A stretch of 64,000 bases of DNA from Hydractinia symbiolongicarpus. Taxonomy: Eukaryota > Cnidaria > Hydrozoa > Anthoathecata > Hydractiniidae. The position numbers and the translations under genes were made by a program. The notes beneath the pieces were generated by a model that was not told the DNA's origin, did not search any database, and was given only the letters and a program-made list of their open reading frames with translations. Positions 13,421 through 25,423 of the stretch are shown piece after piece (positions within the stretch are counted from its first letter, which is position 1; each line of letters starts with the position of its first letter). The DNA is taken from positions 4,094,001 through 4,158,000 of the forward strand of contig NC_079879.1 in the NCBI RefSeq assembly GCF_029227915.1. Reading direction: 5' to 3'.

Positions 13421-14143
13421 AAACACAACAAGCATTCTTGAGCAATTCCTGTCCTCAAACGTGGTGATCGATACTACATTCAAAACCAGGCAGGACATCA
13501 CCCCCCAAAATGGAATCTATCTGGTACTGTAGTTGAATTCCACGTCAATTGCAGCAACACTCTGAAAGTCGACGACATAGGAATGAGTAACAAGGAGAAA
13601 CAGACGATTTCTATGACACTTCCCGCATCGCCGGACTTGATGAGTCGGAAAGCTTTGTAAGCTCTCCAATCTACCATCACGAAAGATCAGCCTCCTACTA
13701 TACATCCAACATCTCGAACAGTTATCCAGTCTTCCGCGTTGAATCTAAAGGTAGAGACACCTGAACGACAGGGCGACCCTGTGTCCCCGACAAAACTCTT
13801 CCGAACGCCACCACCGAATGTCAAGGTCTCCTCTAACAGTCCCCAAATTCAACAACTGGGATCACTTTGACAGTCACCTGAATCAGATTCACACAACAAT
13901 TTGAATAATATGATAACAAATTCGTCCTGAGCGCATCTTGTATCTCTTCTGACATCGGGCAGCTATATGAACATGTTCGTCACTCCGTCCCGGTTAAAAA
14001 AGGAGACAACAAGCGCTGGGTACCATGTTAATGTGACCAATGAGGGACGATCCAACCTCGCGGAATGATACGTCATCCAGGCATGTGCGAGCCTGAAACA
14101 GGGCACTGGATATCACTTTGAGTTAGCTATCAAATTAGGGGGG

Positions 14144-14205
14144 GGATGAAACATTCATTGTGATATGCAGAAGCAAATAATAAATTGAATGATTTCTATC
14201 TGCAT
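14144..14205 (+). repeat. 3' terminal direct repeat of the Gypsy-type element
   Basis: Starts TGAAACATTCATTGTGATAT directly after a G-rich purine run, aligning with 9184-9243. Sequence after about 14205 no longer matches the 5' copy. Confidence 0.55.
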
Positions 14206-14533
14206 GTATTCAGAGTCTATGTGAAATCAAAAAGTAATGAAAATTGTAATATCACCTGACAGCATATCTTTTCTTGTATTTTTGGATAGGCTCTCTCTTC
14301 TCTTATGTGGAGATAACGTTGGCCTTACTTTTCACTTGAATTACCAATATTCACAATTTTCGGAAAAACTTACAACTGTCCTAACAGTGAAGTTCAAATA
14401 TCTCTGCGACGTAAAACAACTTCTATTATTAAATAAATTGTCAGCAAGCATCATTTAAAATCATTCTTAAATATGTTCCCTGTTGAAGTTATAAGTTTTT
14501 CTAAAATAGTAACTTCAAACTTTTACGTTGTTG

Positions 14534-14619
14534 TTTAGGTTCTTCTGCTCATGTTTTAAAAGCAGTGAGCTGGAAATTTAGGTTCTTCTGCTCATGTTTT
14601 AAAAGCAGTGAGCTGGAAA
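14534..14619 (+). repeat. Exact 43-bp tandem duplication
   Basis: Units 14534-14576 and 14577-14619 are identical, starting TTTAGGTTCTTCTGCTCATG and ending GAGCTGGAAA. Identity without any change indicates a recent event. Confidence 0.95.
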
Positions 14620-15951
14620 ACAAATCTCAAAAGTCTGATAGAAGATTTAGTTCACGTGTTTTTATTCACGGCCCGTACTGTTGACTATTTGACTTATTCA
14701 CCCCACGATGTTGCTTTAGACTTTCTGTCAATGGCCCCTGCTGTGGTTCACAATTCTATTTTTCTTTACATTTTTTTTCTTGCTGCGCGCATTCCACGGA
14801 TTTTTTAAAAAACAATTCTTAAATATTACAGTTTCATTTTGTCTCTGGTTTAGACAATAGGACGCGTAGTGTCTCGTTGGACTTGCAAATATATTTTATC
14901 TAATGTTGCTTCTAAATTCGACAATGTTTCTCCCCAGTAAATAGGGCAAAGTGAGAGAATGCTAATTCTCTGTATTCTGATGTTTTAATATTCCTTTTGT
15001 TGGATCTACTCTTTATTTTGTAATGGCGTGAGAAGCTTTTAGCTGTATCTCCGTGCATTCTATATAATCTTTGATCATGTGTGCAATCTTTTGATTCTTC
15101 TCTTTTCGTGACTGCAATGCGTTGTTGACACGATTTGACAACAGAGAGATGACATTTTATTTGAATTTTGTTTTTAAACAGATAAACAACTGTAATCGTG
15201 TGGGTCCTAGTTATATATAGCTATATATCGTAGAACAAGAAGCTGAGGGTGATTTCCACTGTTTCATTTTTTTTTGTTAGAGACACTGGTAGACGATTTT
15301 TGATAACATGTCATTGTGATACATACGTAAAGGATACATACGTAAAGAGCATGCAAAGCAATTCGCATGATTGAAGTAAATAAGATGAGGTATATAAAAA
15401 ATGCATGTCATGTTAACTGTGTAAACCACTCTTCTAGTTCCAGTTTTTAAGACACCAGAAACATATTCAGTGATCATAAAATTTAATGCATCTTTCTTGC
15501 AGGTTCAAAAAGTGCAAAAACAGTGTCCATTTTATGATCTTCATTAAATCGCTAAACTTAAAAAGGGACTAATTCTTTTGGAACAGCCTTTTTGAAAACA
15601 AAAAAGTTATAAAGAAACTACAAAAACATAAAGGGTGCAACTGATAATCTACCACACATGCTGTGATAAAAGAAGTTCAAGTTACCCTAATTGGAGGGTA
15701 TGGGTAACGCAGTCGCATTAAATTAACAAGGCTTTGTTTAAGTCGAATCCTAGCTTATATTAATAACTCTTTAGCACATCCGTGAAAAACAAACTAAAAG
15801 CGAGCATTGTTGGAGAAGAAACGTTTCTGTTCTAGAAATATGTATCATGTAAATTTTGCTTCAAGCTAACTTTTGAAAAGCGCTTCAAATTTAGTGGTTC
15901 ATTTAACCTTTTCTTTTGTACCTCTATATTTCATATTAATGTTATATTTAC
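14620..15951. other. Gene A intron sequence, little recognised
   Basis: Holds a 15-bp direct duplication (GATACATACGTAAAG twice at about 15319-15348). A weak tRNA-like patch lies at about 15690-15770, with a T-arm-like TTTAAGTCGAATCCTA, perhaps a SINE fragment. No coding feature. Confidence 0.4.
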
Positions 15952-16092
15952 CTCCCATAGTTGTATGATCAAATAGGGGTCCGTCTCTCATTATTTCGCC
16001 TTTACCAATTTTGCTTTTCCACACGTATCTGTGACTAGTACTTTTATCATTCCATCCGCAGGTACCAGTTTCAAAGGTACAGTCTTCGAGCC
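15952..16092 (-). CDS. Gene A exon 7: first part of the MAM domain
   Basis: 141 bp, phase 1 in and out, same size as the B exon. The peptide starts LEDCTFETGTCGWNDK and ends MRDGPLFDHTTMG, the usual opening of a MAM domain (Cys-x-FE, then Cys-x-W, then a D-H-T strand). The codon split at the donor G|GTAAAT continues correctly as GAT in the exon at 6180. The intron that follows is 9.8 kb and holds the Gypsy-type element. Confidence 0.92.
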
Positions 16093-16221
16093 CTGCAAAA
16101 TTACTAGAGTCACTTACGAACAAATTTTTTAAAGAAAAAAATATGTTAATTCAAGGCATACACACACACTTCCTGAATTTTTTTCAGTCTTCAAATTTTC
16201 TATGCACCAGAAATGTTCAAT

Positions 16222-16312
16222 TAACCTTTCTCTCTAATAAGCACTGCTCTCGAATAAGCGCCCAGGGGCTATTATGTAAATATTTTACTAGAGGCAAGGG
16301 GCGCCTATTTGA
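16222..16312. repeat. Fragment related to the AAGCGCC MITE
   Basis: Contains CTCGAATAAGCGCCCA and a GGGCGCCTATT end, matching arm sequences of the element at 19199-19653. Seen in the intron between gene A exons 7 and 6. Confidence 0.45.
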
Positions 16313-17537
16313 TTACTTTTAAGATTATCTACAAAATCTACAATTGTAATTTCGTGTCAAAATGTTTGTCTATCTTTTCTTGATGTAAAAAATTTTTAAG
16401 TAAAAGCATTATGTTCATGGCCATAGCCATTTGCAAACAACCAACCCACTACAGTAGCATTTTCTCTTTTGTACTAATTGACTATTTGAAACAAAGGATT
16501 TTTGGTAAAAGTCAAGAATTAAGAAGATTTTTACTGCAACAAGAAAACCACTGAAGTACTATGCCATGACAGAAACATTTGACAATTTATATGCACGAAA
16601 TAGTTTCCCCTGTTAAAATTCTGTGGATTATTGTACAATGAATAGTAAGAACTGGTTAGCAATACTAATACTGTGAAGGATAAAAGTCGTCCACAGATTT
16701 ATTTCGATAATGCTTAAATGCGTAGAAAGCAGAAGAGGTATTCAATTATTGTACAATTTATTCGATAGACACCGCTGGTGTCTTTAAATTATTGTTATAG
16801 AATTCGAAATACTCGTGACCCGCCAAGTCCCTAAATATTATACGTTGCAGCTACATCTATACAATACCTTGTACAGGAATATGTAGATGTGCAGAATAGT
16901 GCACAATACAAAGTGGTATTCGAAACTAATCTTAAAGGATCACATTTAATTTACTTAAAAAAATGTCGAAAAAGTTTCTCGTTAGGAATAAATTCACAGC
17001 CAAATTTTAATGCATTCGTTAATTATTTACCAAAATACTGTCGTATGCGCAGAAAACAATAAAAAATAAGAACAGAGTAATTGAAAACCAAAATGTCATA
17101 TAAAAGGGTAATTTTCAATACCCTACAGTATATTGTGCACTATTAATTGTGCGAAATTTTAAATTCTTGTTTAAAATTTAGTACAAATGGTACCACCAGA
17201 TACAATATATTATACAATATTGTGGTTGTAAAGCTCACAAGGTGATCAAATCAGTTTGATTTGAGCGAACTAGTAGCAAGTGTCTAATGAGTTAAATACA
17301 AAAGAATTGACTACCACCTTTGTTTTCTTGCACATTTAAGCGAATATCGAAACAAATTTGTGTATTCATTATATCCTTCTTGTATAAAATTTTACAGAAT
17401 TGCACACTAGTTGCCATTATTAATTGTACGTTATCGCTTGCAATATCTGCCAGCAGTGAGAACTACATTAACGCTTATTCACGCAGTAGAAGTTATGAGC
17501 AAATAGAGTGACGTGTGTTTTAAAGAATTATACCGAC

Positions 17538-17879
17538 CTCGAACTGTTCCATCTGTTCGACAGGGTCTTGATTGCCTACTAGAACCCCAGCACCTCTTTT
17601 TTTTTGGACAATTACGTGTTCTATGTTGGGAGATGAATATTCTTTCAGGCAATGCGTCGCACTTAGACCAGGTTGACCATCTATTCCAGGTTGCTAGATC
17701 TTCAGTCTTTTGATCACAACTCTTTCTTTCTGTTTCAACCCTCTTCCAAATATGTTCCCAGCATTCACTGACATCTTCATGTGAACAAAATCGCTGACGT
17801 ATTCGATGATAAGTGTGATCTGCGTATTCCAGACATGGGCCCCATTTTGTCCATGCGCTAATTGGAGTGTTGTTGCTTT
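17538..17879 (-). CDS. Gene A exon 6: two thrombospondin type 1 repeats in one exon
   Basis: 342 bp encoding two TSP1 repeats in tandem. Repeat one starts ISAWTKWGPC and has RIRQRFCSH. Repeat two starts WNRWSTWSKC and ends with QSRPCRTDGTVRG. Both keep the W-x2-W layer and the Cys pattern; the second has the extra Trp of the W-x2-W-x2-W form. These modules usually bind matrix, glycans or partner proteins, so they may place the protease on its substrate. In gene B the same two repeats are split by an intron. Phase 1 at both ends. Confidence 0.92.
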
Positions 17880-18041
17880 CTGTAAGACGTATGATATTTA
17901 GAAAAATTCGTAACATATTAGTGCAATGATAAAAAATTGTTGAATTATGGAGTTTCTTTTATTAAGTAGCATTTTCCTTTTTATTTATTATTTTGAATAA
18001 CAAGTATGACACGTAATAAGATGCAAATAAAAAACTCATAC

Positions 18042-18257
18042 TGCAGTCATATAAGAGATTCAACTTGAAATAATCCATCTCTGTAGGTTTATCTCCGTAA
18101 CCAATCGATGTGTATGACATTGTAGGATCGGTTGGGAGAATTGTCGGCTTGTCGCTGCTATTTGAAAATGCATACGCAGAATAATGCATCAGAGAATTGT
18201 ATTCGTATGCAACATCAAATGTTTCAGCATTATTTAACGATATTCTTTCAAATTGTT
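18042..18257 (-). CDS. Gene A exon 5: astacin C-terminal subdomain with Met-turn
   Basis: 216 bp, same length as B's exon 5, phase 1 at both ends. It contains YNSLMHYSAYAFS, the astacin Met-turn (SxMHY) with the Met that supports the zinc site and the Tyr that acts as fifth ligand or switch. The DKPTILPTDP segment and a closing LLYDC end the catalytic domain. Acceptor TTTCTTTTAG, donor TGCA|GTATGA. Confidence 0.92.
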
Positions 18258-18867
18258 CTAAAAGAAACACAGTTTATGAAACTTGGTTCTTATCTGTCGA
18301 TAAAGAAGGAAGTCATCGAAATACAAAGAAGTTGTAGGGTAGAAGCTATCATTCATTTCAAACTCTAGATCAAACATTTTGAGTTTTTATTAATAGGTTT
18401 TTTATGTTTTTGTTGGGTATGAAGAAACATACCTTAAAGTAACTAAATTTGGAGAAAGTTAATTTTACGTTTAGTTTATTTTACGCGAAATGCAAAAGTT
18501 TTGTGATTCCTGATTCTTTACCCGATTTTTCAACCGATTCTTCAGAGCCAAAAATTTAATAGTGCAACTTCTCAACTTTGTAAATATGTTTGTGTAAAGT
18601 CCTCTCGGGCAAGTGTTTTATTATGTAAACATTGGCAAGTAAATTCTTTTCATGTTGCATTTTCAACTACCATGCAAAAAATAGTGTATTGTTCAATACT
18701 TTAGGAGTTAATTGCTTTCTAAGGGGTGTTATATACTTATTTGGAAAGGATAAGATAAAATTAAGTATGGATATTGACCTTTTCTTAAAATTGGTTTTAT
18801 GTGGGTGAGGTAACAGTTTATTATCCAAAAACGAAGTAATGATATCGGTAGTAAATCGATAACGTAC

Positions 18868-19073
18868 CTTCCTTTTCTTTATCACTAATATTCTCCCATA
18901 TAATATTCACGTATCTGTCACGATCCGGTCTGACGAATTCATGTTCGAATCCCAATACATGAAACAACTCATGTGCAATGGTACCCGGATACAAACATGC
19001 ATCTCTTTGTAAGGAAACCTTCTGAAACATGCTATGAAATGGCGATCCTCGACCGACATGGTCTGAGGAGCAA
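18868..19073 (-). CDS. Gene A exon 4: astacin zinc-binding exon
   Basis: 206 bp. It encodes CSSDHVGRG, a pre-helix segment, then TIAHELFHVLGFEHEF and RPDRDRYVNI. The extended motif HExxHxxGFxHE is intact: three His zinc ligands, catalytic Glu, the Gly turn and the family Glu after the third His. The RPDRD sequence that follows is also typical of astacins. An active enzyme is therefore expected. Donor is GAAG|GTACGT (phase 1). The gene B counterpart is six codons longer before the helix. Confidence 0.95.
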
Positions 19074-19198
19074 CTAAAAAGTGTTTTTATTGTTAATAAC
19101 ATCCAGCCAAATGAGATAGTGCATGCAGTTATTTGATAAAATTAGAGGACCACATCGAAACTTAAAAATAAAGCATTTAATAAAAAGTAGCTACGATT

Positions 19199-19653
19199 GT
19201 AAAGCTTTAAGCTTCGATTAAGCGCCTCCCTAAAAAAAACGCCCACTCGAACAAGAGCCCACCCTAGACCTGAAATTATGAAGTAAGCCCCCTCGAATAA
19301 GCGCTCACTCCTTGATCTTCATAAATGGGCGCTTATTCGAATTTTTGACAAAATAGACCGGAAGGCTCGTTTAGGGATTAAAAGAAACTTTTTTTAGTTT
19401 TCTTTACATCTATTTCTTCTTGAATTTCATGATGAATGATGACAAGAAGGATGACGAGGAAGTAGATTTAGAAATAGGTATTCTTTAAAAGAAAAAGAAG
19501 TCTTTCAACTATTGTAATTTTTGGTTTTATGTTTTCCCAAATCCTCTTTTTTTGTAATAAGCGACCCCCTCAATTAAGCGCCCCCTTGAGTGAGCGCCCA
19601 CCCTAGAGGCTCAAAAATTTTATAAGCGTCCGAGCGCTTAATCGAAGCTTTAC
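19199..19653. mobile_element. MITE with AAGCTTCGATTAAGCGC-type inverted ends
   Basis: The left end (GTAAAGCTTTAAGCTTCGAT) and right end (GCGCTTAATCGAAGCTTTAC) are inverted copies; the left has an extra short duplication. The interior repeats AAGCGCC/CCCACCC motifs on both arms (19216-19345 and 19560-19640), so the element is nearly palindromic. It lies in the intron between gene A exons 4 and 3. No coding capacity; target-site duplication not clear. Confidence 0.7.
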
Positions 19654-21608
19654 GGTAACTATTAATTTTATGTCACGATTGGTAATTCAACCCAAACAAG
19701 ACCGAGATTTTCTGGTCAAGTGTAACAGTGCAGGTGAAGAAAAAAGTGGTCGCAGCCATAGAGTCGGAACTACTTGTTGCTCAGGTAATAAAATTCTGCA
19801 TACTATGAAGAAATCCAATACACGCATTTAAAAAAAATTATTTGAAGAGTTCATTATGATCAAAAATGACGACACACATGCCTAAGGCTGATCTAACAAA
19901 TTATAAATATCTTTGCATTTATTAACGCTACGGTCTTAAATCTTGGTACACTTAAACGGAATAAAAAAACTGATTTAATACAATTAAATGTATTGTATTT
20001 TTGTGAAATCATAAGGACTGAAACGATAATGGTAGCACGATCCGTTTTTCCCGAAATATTGAAATATATCACTAGGCAAGCGAGGCTTCAGTTTTTTAAT
20101 GGCTTTGTTTAAACATTGATTTCACAGCTTATAGCTGTGCAGCTATCTTGCTGTTGTTTGTTATCGTGTTTTTCTTGACAAATAAGAAATATTTTGGTTA
20201 AAAAGCATTACCATTTTGTACTTGGGTTTCATTAAAGCGCTCATAATTTTACCTTCAAAAAATTCCTCTTGGATTTTGTTGTTATGGCGGCAGCAGCCGG
20301 GAAAACTCTAGCAAATACTTGAATCGCAGTTATTTTGGTTTGTATTTATAAAATATAAGTTAAAACGAATCTAATCGGGTAACCCTTACAAAAGTAGCTC
20401 AATGTCTTCTTGGGAGTTCGAACCTCTTGCTGCGGTTTGTCGAGTGCTGCACTTTGCAACATCATTTTTGTTACCAGATCAAGTCTTTACTAGGCTTGTT
20501 AAAAATGGCATATTGCTAGCCACGTGATTACTTTTATTTAAATTAAAACACACGTAACTAAGGTGCACTGTTTTTGAAATATAACACCTATTTTTAACAA
20601 TATACCAAAAAATATTTTTTGTGTTTAGTTCCCCTTTAATATTCTTTCATTATCTCCAACATTTTCGTTATGCAAAACGGATTTGTCCGTTTTAGCGGGA
20701 GGGAATTTAGGCTAATCCGTTTAGTGTTGTCCAGTATGAAAAAGACCGTCTAACAAATAACACGTGCACGTTCAGGAAAGAATATTTTGTCAAAATTATT
20801 TTTTTTAAACATCTGCAAAATTAAATTAATGGCAAAATTGTCTTTTTTTGTTGTCCAAAAAATTATAATTCTGCCAAAAGTACTTATTTTTGCTCTTTGC
20901 TATACTCAATTTCTTAAATTTTACTTTCCACAAACTTCTGCCAAAAATTTTATGATGATTTGTTACAGTATATTTATATATAGAGAATATTTTCTATAAG
21001 CAAAATTGTAAAATTGAGTGTTATTCATTCTTAACATATCCATGATGATCATGTAATCTTAAAATTTTAAAAAAATTACACCTTGCTGATTCCTACGAAA
21101 ATAATTCTTACAAAAAAATTCATGCTAACGTGTGCCCACCTTATTTCTCTCTATCTCCTTAACCAAGGTAAACCGATCGACATTGTATTTTGATGATAAA
21201 TGTCAGATCTAGGGTTGGACAGCCTGGGCATTTGCCTAAGCCTAATTTTGTGACCTAGAAAAAATAGAAAAATTTCATAGATAGAAAAATCTAGAAAAAA
21301 CAGAAATATTTATGGAAACTGGTTTTGGCATCCGCCGATTTCGACTGCATGAAAATGCGACGTTTTATTATTTTTTTCAATAATATTTTTCTTAAATAGC
21401 AAGCGAACCCGTGTGATCTTAGGCAAAATGTCGATTCGGCTAAAACATCCGCTAGTTTGAAAGTTCCGATTGAATGAAAGTCACAGATCGAAGGAAAATC
21501 GTCTAAAATGTCCGCGCGTTTTCAAGTTTTCATAAATGAAATTCTGAAATGAGAAGCAAAAACGGCGAATACGTCCGTGGGATTTTAAGTTAAACGCCTA
21601 AATCGACC

Positions 21609-22484
21609 ATGGGTATAGTTACATGGACGACATTGATATTGATATTGGGACCTCTGCTATTTGTCCTTCTTATAAACGACCTTCCGATCCAGCTAAATTA
21701 CTGCAACGTATTAATGTATGCTGATGACACAGTGATTTATTTTTCGCACAAATCGCTAACTGAGATCGAAAAATGTATAAACTCAGATGCTGAAAAAGTG
21801 TTCAGATGGATGCAAGATAACTGTCTTATCCTAAACCCAAAAAAAGGAAAAACAGAATTTGTAACATTTACATCTCGATCACGTAACACCCAGATCAATA
21901 TAACAATCAATAACAATGAAATCCACCAGCCTGCGTTCTACGAATATCTTGGTGTAATCATGGATAGCCATCTAAACATGAGCTCTCACCTTCAACGAAT
22001 GTACAGGCGGGTTAGTTCAAGGCTCAAAATGCTCAAGAAAGTAAGACATAACATTTCACCAATTGTTGCTGAGAAGATATTCACGTCAATGATTCAACCT
22101 CTAATTTTCTACTGCTACCCTGTTTATGGTGGCATGAGCGATACATGGCGATTTAAATTCGAATCGTTATTTCTGAAAGCAAAATTCATTGTCAAAAATC
22201 GTAAAAAATGGCCAACTTTCACAATACGACTGAAAAGAAAAATTGTTATTGACGTCTTCAAATCGTTACATTTCGAAACTGATGGGAAATATGTTATGAT
22301 CAACCACTCGATAAACACTCGAGGAAAGAACTGTTCACTTCGGCTCCCATCAATTAAATCTGAAGCTGGGAGGAAATTATCATATTATCAGGGAGCAGTT
22401 ATTTTTAACTCCCTACCTGTTAGTATTAGGAAAGAAACTAATTTTAATTTATTTAAAAAACTAGTAAACAATTATGATTTTTAA
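21609..22484 (+). CDS. LINE ORF2 3' portion (reverse transcriptase, palm to C-terminus)
   Basis: 291 codons, open without a stop. ILGPLLFVLLINDLP at residues 12-26 and YADDTVIYF at about 37-45 are RT motifs; the YADD box carries the catalytic aspartates. Later segments FYEYLGVIMDSHLNM and LQRMYRRVSSRLKML are typical of the thumb region of CR1/Jockey-like elements. The first eleven or so residues have no match and come from the truncation junction. The upstream RT, endonuclease and ORF1 are missing, so it cannot move by itself. Confidence 0.85.
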   Translation: MGIVTWTTLILILGPLLFVLLINDLPIQLNYCNVLMYADDTVIYFSHKSLTEIEKCINSDAEKVFRWMQDNCLILNPKKGKTEFVTFTSRSRNTQINITINNNEIHQPAFYEYLGVIMDSHLNMSSHLQRMYRRVSSRLKMLKKVRHNISPIVAEKIFTSMIQPLIFYCYPVYGGMSDTWRFKFESLFLKAKFIVKNRKKWPTFTIRLKRKIVIDVFKSLHFETDGKYVMINHSINTRGKNCSLRLPSIKSEAGRKLSYYQGAVIFNSLPVSIRKETNFNLFKKLVNNYDF

Positions 22485-22870
22485 ACTTTTCTGGTTCATC
22501 CACGATGTAGGAAGGAACGGTTGACGCCAACGACACAAACAACACAATTTCCACGTCCTCTCACTGCCTATGTATGGATTGTGTGATGACGTCATCCGTC
22601 GTTTCTTACATCGTGTTTCTTGATATACTTGAAAATTTTCCGCAAAAGTCTTTCAGAATATTTTTAATTTTCTCATATATGGTTCGCAATGTTCATTCTC
22701 TTAAATTTTTCAATATCCGCGAATTTTTTATTTCTCTCCGTTCAAATCTTACTTCGAAAATTTTATATTTTGTTATTTTTTGTTTTACACAGGTCTCTCA
22801 TTGATAACAGTAACATTTACATATATCTTGTATATATTATACTGACGTAGATAAACCTGTATAAAGATGA

Positions 22871-22874
<4 letters not shown>

Positions 22875-22901
<27 letters not shown>

Positions 22902-22902
22902 A
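22875..22902 (+). repeat. (AAT)n microsatellite, LINE tail
   Basis: About nine AAT units directly after CCTGTATAAAGATGAATAGT, serving as the 3' end of the LINE. Confidence 0.9.
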
Positions 22903-22905
22903 TGA

Positions 22906-25423
22906 GTGGTTTTTTTTTCAACATCGTTTACCAGGGTCAGATCCAAGTTGGCAAACCTTCCAGATATTGAAAGATTTGGAAATGCTGGAGGGCAGTATTA
23001 TCGCCATACATGTGTGTCATGCTGTTGTCTCAAATGAAACCTTTATTCTGACTCTGCAAGAGAGAATAAATTTTCCTTTTAAAGTAGCTACGTAATACGA
23101 TTTTATAAGTTTTGTTTACATGCCCATAAACAGCATATCCTCAAATAAATAGATTAAACAGCTTCATAACGTACTGTATTGCAATAAAACAAGACTGAGA
23201 AAATGCATTATGGAAAGTGGGATCTTATCAATTTTACGTTAAAGAAAATGGAGAGAGCATTTCGTACTTATGTATTCATTATATTGGAAAACAATGGTAA
23301 GCCATATAGTTTTTTTAAATCTTATACATATTAATCTTATTCATATCAGCAACTCTTTTTATTGAAACTGGTGTAACATCAATAGAATTTGTCGGGAACA
23401 AAGCTGCTTTTCAATTGTATTAGCCGGATTTAGTTTAGCTTGTTTTGTATGTTTACTTTGTTTATGGTAACGCAATTTCGGGGAGCGCGATCAGTATTAT
23501 GTATCAGTATTATTAGTATTGTTTGCCAACTAGCGTATTTTTTTCCACACTTACTTTCCCTGCGCTGCGGCAATGTCGCACGCATGCACAGAAGTAATTT
23601 TTACATTGGCGTAAGATTTTTACCAAAATGGATGATAAGGAATCTGTGATTTTTTTTACTTAAAAAAAGGAGAGGCGAACTGCTCTGCGGCACGGCTGCT
23701 GAATAGAAGTTCATGATAAGCGTTGATTTTAAAAACCAGACTGACTGGCTTGGTCGTGTGCTCCAAAACAAAGTCCCCACAATAAATCAATTTTGTTTAC
23801 GTCTTTGTGAGTGCTGAATTATTTATAATTGATTTTTTTACACATTTGCCAAACGTGTAATTAAATAAAAAAACAATAGAATATATTTCTCTTTATTGTA
23901 CTGATCACGGTCCAATGTACACAAAGAAATTAGATGAAGTTCAAGAGTAAAATAGCAGGAATGTTGTGAAGAACATGTGAAACACATTATTTTCATCATT
24001 TTATACTACTGAACTTACTATAAAAAATTGGTAGAGATAAAGAAAGTAAACATTCAAGGAATAAAGATGAAATCACAATATTGAGCGTTGGATTTGATTC
24101 TTCCTAAGTTTTATTTACCTTTATTTTCCAAAAAAATTGTTTGGAATAAGTGTCGCCATGGCAACACCTTTTTAAGCTTTACTAAAAAACGTTTTTGTAT
24201 GTTTATACAGTTTTATGTGACTTCTTAGTCTATATTACATTATTTTGTGTTTCTATTATTATTGTTACTAAATTCATCGATAACTGGACAACACTTGTGG
24301 TAAATATCAAGTGCCACAGACAACAATTGTAGAAGTTAGATATGGGTCAAATCAGCCCCCAGCATTGAAGAGCCCCTGAATGCCTAGCAGGAATAGGGTT
24401 AAAGGTATATAAAAACTGTGAAGTCCCGTTCGTTGTTGGATCTTTTTTTCTCTTTGAATACGTCGCCTACAAGTACATCTAGAGTAGCGTACAAGGTCAA
24501 AAGATCCGTCGCCTTGTTATGTAATAAGATATGAAAAAAGACAAGCGCATATCGTCACTAAGGAGAACGCCAAAAAACATAGTAAAGTCTGCTATACTCC
24601 AAAACACTTTCAGCTTGGACCAAAAAACATCACATTACTAGCTGCGGAAACAAAGTTGTCTACTCCGGCTTCGACACGTTCGTGGTCAAATGAGGATAGA
24701 TTATCTTCATTTTACCTGACAAGAAAGATCAACTCGTTATTCCGACAACGACAGAGTTTTTTTAGCCATTTACAAGTTTTAAACGCATGAATTTTCGGAT
24801 TCTGACAACGAACGATGAGTTTTAGGGAGCATTATAAAATAAATGTCATATCGTGCAAAAGAAAATTATGGATTGATTTTTTTAGCTGCACAGGGTAAAT
24901 ACGGGCTATTCGCTGTGTTCTCATTTAAATCGAAGTTGCAATAAATTCTGTTTGGAAAAGAGTATTCCCCCCTATACTGTCTCTTAAGTTGGTATCTTAC
25001 TCGAATTGAAACATACTGCATACCTATACTTAATGCCTGTCACAGTTTGCGGAATATGTGTCATATTAAGGCTCTACAGGGCGTTCCATGGCAAATCACA
25101 CGGTTAATTGTGGCTTAATCGGCGATTGATAAGCCGGGTGGCCCGGCTAGTATATAATATTCCAACATCACGCATATCTTTTATGCATCATATATGTTAT
25201 CAAATAATCGCATATATATAAGTCGTTGAATATTGCAACATATACGTGATGATATATTAAAACTTTGGATTTTTAAGATTTGAAAAAGATGCAGTAAATC
25301 CTTATCAGAGCGCTATTGTTAAAGCTTAGTATTTTTGTTGAACATATTAGGACAACTAATAATTATAACTACCTGTCATTACACGATATATGGTACAATA
25401 TTGTAATACGAAAAAAAACGTAC
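22906..25423. other. Gene A intron sequence with repeat fragment and TATA-like site
   Basis: Apart from the repeat at 24110-24300, a strong TATATAAAA (24406-24414) precedes a 36-codon ORF starting MKKDKRISSLRRTPKN. No domain is recognised, and stops follow in all frames. Confidence 0.3.
24110..24300 (+). repeat. Repeat shared with 41640-41800
   Basis: Direct similarity through GGAATAAGTGTCGCCATGGC and TATGTGACTTCTTAGT to ATTTTGTGTTTCTATTA, continuing to the CGATAAC end. It is another fragment of the modular repeat family. Confidence 0.6.

Larger units (their letters stand above)
9184..14205 (+). mobile_element. Decayed Ty3/Gypsy-type LTR retrotransposon
   Basis: Gag, RT, RNase H and integrase remnants appear in the expected order on the plus strand with many stops and frame changes. 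Imperfect direct repeats of about 60 bp start TGAAACATT at 9184 and 14144. A polypurine run (AGGGGGGGGATG) sits just before the second, as expected upstream of a 3' LTR. The repeats diverge beyond 60 bp, so one or both LTRs are truncated or heavily mutated. It lies in the 9.8 kb intron of gene A in antisense orientation. Not functional. Confidence 0.85.
21600..22902 (+). mobile_element. 5'-truncated LINE with reverse transcriptase end and (AAT)n tail
   Basis: Contains a 3' part of a non-LTR retrotransposon ORF2 (21609-22484), a 3' untranslated stretch and an (AAT)n tail at 22875-22902. The 5' end is lost at the point where the RT core should begin, the usual result of incomplete target-primed reverse transcription. 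Inserted in the gene A intron between exons 4 and 3, antisense to the gene. Confidence 0.85.

Noticed and set aside
20395-20455. tRNA-like patch with GTAGCTCAATG and GAGTTCGAACCTC
   Set aside because: A D-arm-like and a T-arm-like motif lie close together, but too much of the middle is missing and no acceptor stem forms; at best a SINE scrap.
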